A stretch of 21,852 nt of DNA from an uncultured Eubacteriales bacterium. Lineage in GTDB: Bacteria > Bacillota > Clostridia > Christensenellales > Aristaeellaceae. The notes below the pieces were generated by a model. It had not been told where the DNA came from, made no database searches, and saw nothing but the letters and a program-made list of their open reading frames with translations. Below, one piece after another: positions 16,498 through 21,852 of this stretch (its first letter is position 1; the number at the start of each line of letters is the position of its first letter). The DNA lies in the NCBI GenBank assembly GCA_944353735.1, contig CALVPU010000203.1, positions 1 to 21,852 on the forward strand. Reading direction: 5' to 3'. The position numbers and the translations under genes were made by a program.

Positions 16498-17730
16498 ATG
16501 AAGAAGCTGCTGACCATGCTCCTGACCATTGCCATGCTGGCGGCGCTGGCGGTTCCCGCCATGGCGGAAGAGCCCGTGTCCATCGAGATGTGGACGCTGT
16601 TTACCGGCGACGACGGCACCACAATGCAGGCGATCGTCGACGCCTACAACGCCTCGCAGGACCGCGTGACGCTCACGCACGTGGCGGTTGACCGCGAAAA
16701 CCTGTACACCAAGCTCGCGCTCGCCATGAGCGACGAGGCGGCGCTGCCGGAGGTCTTTGTGACCTATTCCTACGACGTGCCCAACTTCGTCGGCCTGGGT
16801 TACATCCAGCCGGTCGAGGATCTGCTGGCTGCGTATCCGGACTTCGACTTCGCCATTGACAAGTATCACGACGCCTGCGCGACGCTGAACTACTACGACG
16901 GCACGCGCTACTGCGTGTCGCTCGACTTCCCGACCTGGGGCATGTACGTCAACACCGCGCTCGCCGAGCAGTATTGCCCGGAGGTGCTCGAGGACAACAG
17001 CGTCACCTGGGACGAGATCATGGCTGTCGGCGCGAGCCTGCAGGAGCAGGGCGTCGAGGACGTCTCCGTGATGGCGGGCAGCTGGGACCGCAACGACCTG
17101 CTGAACTCCTACCTCGATCTCGCCGGCACCTACGCCTCTGAGGACGGCACGACGCTGGAGCTGAACAAGGACGCCGTGGTCGAGGCGCTGAACACCTGGA
17201 AGACCGCGTTCGATGCCGGCTATCTCTGGGAGGAAGGCGAGGACCCGATGTCGATGTTCGCGCTCGAGGAGTGCATCTTCGTCACCGGCGGTACTTGGAA
17301 CATGAACGCGATCAACGAGTACGGCTTTGACTTCACCTTCATCGCGCCGCCGCAGTTCTCCGCGGACGACACGCCCACGCTGTTCGGCGCTTCTCACGCC
17401 TTCATGCTGCCGACGCGCTCGTACACCGAGGACGAGAGCTACGCCGTCGCTTCCTTCATGCACTACTTCTACGAGCACTCCATCGACTGGGCGCAGGCGG
17501 GCTCGATCGTCGCCTCGAAGGCGACCGCGGAGAGCGAGGAATATCAGGCGATGCCGCAGGCATTCGTCGCCGAGAACTATTCCATCTCCAACCCGAACTT
17601 CACCTATTCGCAGATCCTGTTCGACGTGCTGGACGGCCTTGACTGGGAGGCGGTCTACGGGCGCATGACGCCGGAAGAGTACGCCGATGCGTGGCAGACG
17701 CAGGCACAGGAGCGGATCAACGCGCAGTGA
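16498..17730 (+). CDS. Carbohydrate ABC transporter solute-binding protein
   Basis: A 410-residue extracellular binding protein of the family 1 (CUT1, MalE/UgpB-like) type: mature part VSIEMWTLFTGDDGTTMQAI, then WGMYVNTALAEQY, VTWDEIMAVGASLQEQG and GTWNMNAINEYGFDF, typical of the two-lobed fold. Residues 1-23 are a signal peptide, MKKLLTMLLTIAMLAALAVP then AMA before EE. It has an AxA signal-peptidase I site but no lipobox cysteine, unlike most Gram-positive binding proteins. The ATG at 16498 is preceded by AGGA at nine bases. It is followed by two permease genes, so it should deliver a sugar or oligosaccharide to them. The ligand is not evident. Confidence 0.93.
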   Translation: MKKLLTMLLTIAMLAALAVPAMAEEPVSIEMWTLFTGDDGTTMQAIVDAYNASQDRVTLTHVAVDRENLYTKLALAMSDEAALPEVFVTYSYDVPNFVGLGYIQPVEDLLAAYPDFDFAIDKYHDACATLNYYDGTRYCVSLDFPTWGMYVNTALAEQYCPEVLEDNSVTWDEIMAVGASLQEQGVEDVSVMAGSWDRNDLLNSYLDLAGTYASEDGTTLELNKDAVVEALNTWKTAFDAGYLWEEGEDPMSMFALEECIFVTGGTWNMNAINEYGFDFTFIAPPQFSADDTPTLFGASHAFMLPTRSYTEDESYAVASFMHYFYEHSIDWAQAGSIVASKATAESEEYQAMPQAFVAENYSISNPNFTYSQILFDVLDGLDWEAVYGRMTPEEYADAWQTQAQERINAQ

Positions 17731-17748
17731 GGCGCGGCAATATCCGCA

Positions 17749-17780
17749 TTGCGGGACCGGGCGGTTGCCCGGTCCCGCAA
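17749..17780 (+). other. Intercistronic hairpin between binding-protein and permease genes
   Basis: A perfect 14-bp stem (TTGCGGGACCGGGC / GCCCGGTCCCGCAA) with a GGTT loop. A's rather than T's follow, so it is not a standard plus-strand terminator. Hairpins here commonly protect the upstream binding-protein message and keep permease levels lower, as known for malE-malF. Confidence 0.75.
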
Positions 17781-17803
17781 AAACGTAACGGAGGTGAATC
17801 CAC

Positions 17804-18739
17804 GTGAAAGCAAAATTGGCGGCGCACCGCCCGCTGCGGCCCTACGCCCGCTGGATTCCGCTGGCGTTTCTGGCACCTCATCTGCTGGTGTTTTGCTGCT
17901 TTAACATTTTCCCCATCCTCACGGGCATCTTCGCCTCGCTGACGAAGTGGACGCTCGGAGAGATGCCCCAGTGGGTCGGACTGGCCAACTACGCCAACCT
18001 GCTGACCAACCCCGAGTCGATCTACTATTGGCAGCTGCGCTGGGGGCTGTTGAACACGGTCAAATTCGTGGTGTTCTGCGTGCCCTTCCGCATCCTCGTG
18101 CCGCTGGCGTTCGCGCTGGTGCTGAGCAGCAAGTGCCGCGGGCACAAGGTGCTGCAGGCGTGCTACTATCTGCCGTCGCTGCTGTCGCTGTCGGTGGTGA
18201 TGGTCTCCTGGCTGTACATGTTCGACAGCAACGCCGGCATCGTCAACACGCTGCTGGGATTGGGCAAGTTCCGCTGGACGACCACGGAGCCGTACAACTG
18301 GATCGCGCTGATCTTCATCACCGTCTGGTGGGGCTGCGGCGGCAACCTCATCATCTATCAGTCGGCGATCGCCGGCGTCTCGCAGGAGATCCTCGAGGCG
18401 ACGTCGGTGGACGGCGCGAACGCGTTCCAGCGCTGCATCCACATTACGCTGCCCTCGATCAAGTTCCCGCTGCAGTATACCATCATCACCAGCGTGATCG
18501 CCGAGTTTGGCATCTGGGGTCAGCCCGACATGTTCAACGGCGGCGGTCCCACGCTGGAGGTCGTCAACGGCGTCAATCACCAGTCCAACAAGATGCTCAT
18601 GCAGTACATCGCGGAGAGCGGCTTTGGCAGTTCGGGCGTCAACGCGGGCGTCGCCTCGTCGATGGCGCTGATCCTCGGCCTGATTATCTTCGCGGTATCC
18701 ATGCTGCAGTTCCGCGCCATGCGCCGCGGCAACGACTGA
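17804..18739 (+). CDS. Sugar ABC transporter permease (MalF/UgpA type)
   Basis: A 311-residue inner permease with six membrane spans, the first at about 17-40 (IPLAFLAPHLLVF). The EAA loop that docks the ATPase is at about 195-215: EILEATSVDGANAFQRC...LP. NIFPILTGIFASLTKW and GLANYANLL are typical of CUT1 permeases. The start is GTG at 17804 with GGAGGTG about seven bases upstream. It is the second gene of the operon, after the hairpin that follows the binding-protein gene. Confidence 0.94.
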   Translation: MKAKLAAHRPLRPYARWIPLAFLAPHLLVFCCFNIFPILTGIFASLTKWTLGEMPQWVGLANYANLLTNPESIYYWQLRWGLLNTVKFVVFCVPFRILVPLAFALVLSSKCRGHKVLQACYYLPSLLSLSVVMVSWLYMFDSNAGIVNTLLGLGKFRWTTTEPYNWIALIFITVWWGCGGNLIIYQSAIAGVSQEILEATSVDGANAFQRCIHITLPSIKFPLQYTIITSVIAEFGIWGQPDMFNGGGPTLEVVNGVNHQSNKMLMQYIAESGFGSSGVNAGVASSMALILGLIIFAVSMLQFRAMRRGND

Positions 18740-18752
18740 GAGGGGGAGGAAC

Positions 18753-19631
18753 ATGACCGGTATGAAAGCCCGGCGGCGCACGCCGCTGGAATCCCTGAAG
18801 CGGAATTGGCGGAGCTGGCTGCTGTCGCTGGCGCTGTTCGTCATCGCGGCGATCTGGCTGTGCCCGATGTTCTTTTCCTTTTTTGCGTCGTTCAAGACCA
18901 ACGTCGAGATGAAGCGCTATCCCAAGTACCGCAACATCGTGCCGCTGGAGTGGACGCTGGAAAACTATGAGTTTACGTGGAACAACGCCGCGGCGCCGTT
19001 TATGAACATGGTGCTCAATTCGTTCATCGTCTCGGTCACCACGGTCGTGCTCGTGTTGGTGATCGCCTCCATGTCGGCATACGCCTACGAGAGGTTGGAA
19101 TTCCGCGGCAAGGAAAAGCTGTTCTGGGCGCTGTTTGGCCTGAGCATGATTCCCGGCGTCGTCTCGCTGGTGCCGCAGTATTACCTCTACGACGCACTCG
19201 GCTGGACCAACGAGCTGATCTGCCTGATCACGCCGTATCTGGGCAACGTGTTCTACATTTTCCTGCTGCGCAACTTCATGCACGGCATTCCCAAGGATCT
19301 GGACGAATCCGCGCGCATCGACGGAGCGAACGACTTTGTCATCTATTCGCGCATCGTCATTCCCTGCATGGTGCCGGCGATGATGGTTGTGGCGCTGTTC
19401 TCCTTCACCGGCTCGTGGAACGACCTGATGTGGCCCTCGCTGGCGATCACCTCGCCGAACAAGCTGACGCTGACGTCCGGAATCCGCCTGATCAACGATT
19501 CCTACGGCGGGCGCTACGAGCGCATCCTCGCCGCCTGCATGCTGACGATGATCCCGACGGTGCTCCTCTTCCTCATCGCGCGCAAGTATTTCCTGCAGGG
19601 ACTGCAGCTCAGCGCGGCAGTCAAAGGGTAA
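18753..19631 (+). CDS. Sugar ABC transporter permease (MalG/UgpE type)
   Basis: A 292-residue partner permease with about six spans, beginning after a basic N-terminus (WLLSLALFVIAAIWLCPMFF). The EAA loop is at about 182-208: DLDESARIDGANDFVIYSRI followed by VIPCMVP. The FKTNVEM and ENYEF segments near the N-terminus are typical of MalG-like subunits. It begins 13 bases after the first permease, with AGGGGGAGG ahead of ATG 18753. No ATP-binding gene follows; many Firmicutes serve several CUT1 importers with one shared MsmK/UgpC-type ATPase encoded elsewhere, which I infer here. Confidence 0.94.
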   Translation: MTGMKARRRTPLESLKRNWRSWLLSLALFVIAAIWLCPMFFSFFASFKTNVEMKRYPKYRNIVPLEWTLENYEFTWNNAAAPFMNMVLNSFIVSVTTVVLVLVIASMSAYAYERLEFRGKEKLFWALFGLSMIPGVVSLVPQYYLYDALGWTNELICLITPYLGNVFYIFLLRNFMHGIPKDLDESARIDGANDFVIYSRIVIPCMVPAMMVVALFSFTGSWNDLMWPSLAITSPNKLTLTSGIRLINDSYGGRYERILAACMLTMIPTVLLFLIARKYFLQGLQLSAAVKG

Positions 19632-19655
19632 GAAAAAGAAAGTAGGCAACTCGAC

Positions 19656-20456
19656 ATGGCGTTGATGCATGTAAACTGTTATTCCAAGGTTCTGCGCCAG
19701 CACATATCGCTGGACGTGCTCCTGCCCACGGAATTTGAAAGGTACCATTTCCCGCCGGAGTACAAGTGGCCCACGCTGTACCTGCTGCACGGCCTGTCGG
19801 ACGATCACACCGTCTGGCAGCGCTGGAGCTCGCTGGAGCTGAAGCTCAGCGGACTGCCGCTGGCGGTCGTGATGCCGACGACGCTGCGGGGTTTCTACAC
19901 GGACATGAAGTATGGCCCTGCCTACTTCACCTTTCTCAGCCAGGAACTTCCGGGCATGTGCGAGCAGTTCTTTCACCTCTCCACGCGGCGCGAGGATCGC
20001 TTTGCCGCGGGGCTGTCGATGGGCGGCTACGGCGCCTTCAAGCTGGGACTGCTGTGCCCGGATCGCTTTTCGGCAGTCGCCAGCCTTTCCGGAGCGCTCG
20101 ACGTGGTCGGCAGCAGCGGCTATGCCTTCGATTACGACACCATCCTGCCGGAATATCCGATCATCTTCGGCGAGCGGGAGGAGGCGCTCGGCAGCGAAAA
20201 CGACCTCTTCGCCGTCGCGCGGCGCGCCGCGGAGTCCGGCGCGCGCCTGCCGAAGATGTTCATGTGGTGCGGCACGGAGGACAAGCTGTACCGCGAGAAC
20301 CGGCGCTTCAACGAATGCTTCGGTCAGGCGCTGGGCATCGAGTACCACGAATGCCCCGGTTCACACGAATGGAGGTATTGGGACCAGCACATCAGCGACG
20401 TGCTCGACTGGCTTCCGCTGCGCAGCCGCGAGCTGCCCGGCGCGGTTGCGCTGTGA
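19656..20456 (+). CDS. Cytoplasmic alpha/beta-hydrolase esterase (esterase D / EstA-like)
   Basis: A 266-residue alpha/beta hydrolase of the esterase D / tributyrin esterase type. LYLLHGLSDD (41-50) provides the oxyanion HG pair; the nucleophile is Ser121 in GLSMGGYGA; Asp209 in CGTEDKLY and His237 in PGSHEWRYWDQHI complete the triad. It has no signal peptide, so it acts inside the cell. It starts 24 bases after the second permease and is the last gene of the operon, suggesting that it removes acyl groups from the imported sugar. S-formylglutathione hydrolase-type activity is an alternative for this fold. The ribosome site is weak (AGTAGG before ATG 19656); ATG 19665 is a possible alternative start. 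Confidence 0.88.
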   Translation: MALMHVNCYSKVLRQHISLDVLLPTEFERYHFPPEYKWPTLYLLHGLSDDHTVWQRWSSLELKLSGLPLAVVMPTTLRGFYTDMKYGPAYFTFLSQELPGMCEQFFHLSTRREDRFAAGLSMGGYGAFKLGLLCPDRFSAVASLSGALDVVGSSGYAFDYDTILPEYPIIFGEREEALGSENDLFAVARRAAESGARLPKMFMWCGTEDKLYRENRRFNECFGQALGIEYHECPGSHEWRYWDQHISDVLDWLPLRSRELPGAVAL

Positions 20457-20527
20457 TCGCGCGGCGGAAAGCCCTTTGCACGGCGGCTCGCTGCTTCCCG
20501 GAATGAACTTCGGGGGAAAAGCGGCGG

Positions 20528-20567
20528 CCTGCGCCGCGCGCGCAAAGCGCTGGCGCCGCGGCGCAGG
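20528..20567. other. GC-rich hairpin after the esterase gene
   Basis: CCTGCGCCGCG (20528-20538) pairs perfectly with CGCGGCGCAGG (20557-20567), with an inner GCGC/GCGC element in the loop. No T-tract follows. It begins 71 bases after the esterase stop codon and may protect the operon transcript's 3' end. Confidence 0.55.
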
Positions 20568-20656
20568 CGACTGATCCGGCGCGCGGAAGACGCGGCGGAA
20601 AGTCCGTTCGATTGCGCCGTGCGCGGCGCTGCCTGTCCCGTGCGCGGCGAGGAAGC

Positions 20657-20701
20657 GCAAAAGAATTGCCCTGACCGGTGAGGATCAGGGCAATTCTTTG
20701 C
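20657..20701. terminator. Bidirectional terminator between convergent genes
   Basis: A 17-18-bp inverted repeat: GCAAAAGAATTGCCCTGA (20657 onward) against TCAGGGCAATTCTTTGC (20685-20701), with one bulged A and a 10-base loop. The GC-rich inner stem is followed by AATTCTTT on the plus strand and AATTCTTTT on the minus strand. It can end transcripts of the esterase operon and of the ybaK-type gene. Confidence 0.8.
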
Positions 20702-20935
20702 GTCCGCCGTCCACTGAGCCGCGCCGAGCGCATTGCGTTCGTCCGCGAAGCGCCGGCGCCCTCTGCCGTGCAGGCGCGTCGACCGCAGGACGCGCAGGTC
20801 TGAGTGAGCGCGCATCTTCCTGAAAGAGAAGTTCTCGCGGCACGCCAACCGCAGGTCACGCGGAAAGCTGGGCGTGCGCGCTTCATCGCGCTGTGCGCGC
20901 AACGGCTGCGCCGCGTTCAGCCGCGCGAACGCGCG

Positions 20936-21089
20936 GCGCAGAGCGCTGACAACGCCTACAACCGCAAAAATTGCCGAAATAAGAAAGAAATCGGAGGCAA
21001 TTTTCGCTTCCAGCGTCAGCCGCACTTGTATCCTTGGCTTGCAGGCTTTTTCAAGGCTCTGACAGCCTGCTGACTCTGTCAACATCCTG
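20936..21089 (+). repeat. Structured dispersed repeat, copy B
   Basis: The partner of copy A (13841-13993), same orientation, about 86% identical by hand. The inner stem GCAAAAATTGCC (20964-20975) pairs with GGCAATTTTCGC (20996-21007) apart from one A-C mismatch; an outer GCTGAC/GTCAGC stem encloses it. The tail adds GCAGGCT/AGCCTGC and TGACAG/CTGTCA pairings. It lies 49 bases beyond the 3' end of the ybaK-type gene. Confidence 0.85.
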
Positions 21090-21138
21090 AGCCGCGCGAA
21101 TGCGTAGCGGTTTGTCGGCATGGCGGCGATGCGCTCGC

Positions 21139-21612
21139 TCAGGCGGCTTCGGGAAGCTTGCAGACGTGGACCCACGTGCCGCCGGAGAGCGATTCCAGTT
21201 CCGGCAGCGTCAGCTCGATGGCGCTGTTCGCGCTGCCGCAGGCGGGGAACACCGTCTCGAAGCGCTTGAGCGATTCGTCCAGATAGACCTTCACGCCGTC
21301 GTTGACGGCAAACGGGCAGACGCCGCCCACCGCGTGACCGACCAGCGCCACCGCCTCGTCGGGGGTCAGCATCTTGGCCTTGGTGTGAAACTGCGCCTTG
21401 AAGCGCGCGTTGTCCACCCGCGCGTCGCCTGCCGCGACGACCAGCACCGCGCCGCCGTCGACCATGAACGACAGCGTCTTGGCGATCCGCGCCGGCTCGC
21501 AGCCCACCGCTTCCGCCGCCAGCGCGACCGTGGCGCTGGAGACGTCAAATTCGAGGATTCGCTCCTCCATGTTCCGTTCGCGCATGAACGCGCGCACGCG
21601 CTCGATCGACAT
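21139..21612 (-). CDS. YbaK/EbsC-family aminoacyl-tRNA deacylase
   Basis: A 157-residue YbaK/ProX-like editing domain. Family features are RIAKTLSFMVDGG, VLVVAAGDARVD, then the late GHAVGGVCPFAV, VYLDESLKRFETVFPACGS and a C-terminal leucine-rich LTLPELESL. The lysine in AKTL is the conserved catalytic/tRNA-contact lysine of these proteins. Members hydrolyse mischarged tRNAs such as Cys-tRNA(Pro) or Ala-tRNA(Pro); which one applies here cannot be told. Two ATGs lie six bases apart; the inner one at 21612 has AGAGGG at the right distance, while the outer (21618) touches it. The gene stands alone with its own promoter and converges on the esterase operon. Confidence 0.9.
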   Translation of the reverse strand: MSIERVRAFMRERNMEERILEFDVSSATVALAAEAVGCEPARIAKTLSFMVDGGAVLVVAAGDARVDNARFKAQFHTKAKMLTPDEAVALVGHAVGGVCPFAVNDGVKVYLDESLKRFETVFPACGSANSAIELTLPELESLSGGTWVHVCKLPEAA

Positions 21613-21665
21613 CGACATCCCTCTTTCGCGCGGCGGCGTATCGTTATTCAGCCGCGCTGCCCGTC

Positions 21666-21694
21666 ATTATAGCAAAAACAGCGTCCTTTTGCAA
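21666..21694 (-). promoter_or_regulatory. Promoter of the YbaK-type gene
   Basis: On the minus strand, TTGCAA (21694-21689), 17 bases, TATAAT (21671-21666) with an extended TGC before the -10. The leader is about 50 bases. Confidence 0.85.
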
Positions 21695-21754
21695 GCGCCG
21701 CCGGGAGAAATGTGCGCGATTCGGCGCGCGGGCACGCTTTTCGCGCCGCTTGTC

Positions 21755-21783
21755 TTGCGCGGACGGTGAAAAGATGGTACAAT
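21755..21783 (+). promoter_or_regulatory. Promoter of the gene at the right edge
   Basis: TTGCGC (21755-21760), 17 bases, TACAAT (21778-21783) with an extended TGG before the -10. It is divergent from the ybaK-type promoter and leads to the cut gene at the right end. Confidence 0.65.
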
Positions 21784-21829
21784 AGATGGGCTAAACCGCC
21801 GCCCTGCGCGGCGATGGGGAGGAATGGCT

Positions 21830-21852
21830 GTGGAAGAGCGGGGCGTTCGGCT
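21830..21852 (+). CDS. Start of an unidentified gene (cut by window edge)
   Basis: GTG at 21830 lies seven bases after GGGGAGG and opens a frame coding for about seven residues (MEERGVR) before the edge. An ATG at 21824 in the same frame is almost on top of the ribosome site and less likely. A good promoter precedes it. Nothing can be said about function. Confidence 0.45.

Larger units (their letters stand above)
20457..21138. other. Non-coding region between convergent esterase and YbaK genes
   Basis: 682 bases with no supportable gene. It contains an 11-bp GC-rich hairpin (20528-20567), a long bidirectional terminator-like hairpin (20657-20701) and repeat copy B (20936-21089). The stretch 20702-20935 shows nothing I can name. 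Confidence 0.65.

Overview
The window looks like a high-GC (by eye about 65% G+C) chromosome of a Gram-positive anaerobe of the Clostridia type. The reasons are a HrcA repressor with a perfect CIRCE operator, the order rpmE - DUF1385 - prmC - prfA - sua5, sigma-A style promoters (TTGACA-17-TATAAT) with strong GGAGG ribosome sites, some GTG/TTG starts, and a carbohydrate ABC importer without its own ATPase. The genus cannot be named from the sequence. Because GC is high, nearly every real gene carries long open antisense frames; these were discarded.

Left part (1-6237, minus strand): the class I heat-shock operon hrcA-grpE-dnaK-dnaJ, then prmA and rsmE (rsmE runs off the left edge). One sigma-A promoter plus CIRCE lies ahead of hrcA. 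The gaps grpE/dnaK and dnaK/dnaJ each hold a strong RNA hairpin, and dnaJ/prmA holds a hairpin with a T-tract, so transcript levels probably step down along the operon.

Middle part (6383-13689, plus strand): divergent from hrcA, rpmE with its own promoter and terminator; then a translation/tRNA-modification cluster of a degenerate DUF1385 membrane protein, prmC, prfA and sua5/tsaC. After a 363-bp non-coding stretch with a 30-bp direct repeat come a YhhN-family membrane protein and a ribulokinase-type FGGY kinase (araB-like), closed by a strong terminator.

Right part (13690-21852): a 730-bp non-coding stretch holds copies of a structured repeat. Next is a minus-strand secreted SH3b-NlpC/P60 protein whose catalytic cysteine is replaced by alanine. 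An AraC-family regulator is divergent from a sugar-uptake operon: solute-binding protein, two permeases and a cytoplasmic Ser-Asp-His esterase. A further copy of the repeat lies between the esterase and a convergent YbaK/EbsC-type deacylase gene. The first bases of another plus-strand gene end the window.

The most notable points are: a dispersed ~154-bp structured repeat family (at least three copies) sitting between both convergent gene pairs and containing terminator-like hairpins with base changes that keep pairing; two proteins that keep a family fold but lost signature residues (DUF1385 and NlpC/P60); and a sugar-binding protein without a lipobox. No CRISPR array, tRNA, rRNA, transposase or phage gene was seen, and no clear novel defence or mobile system.
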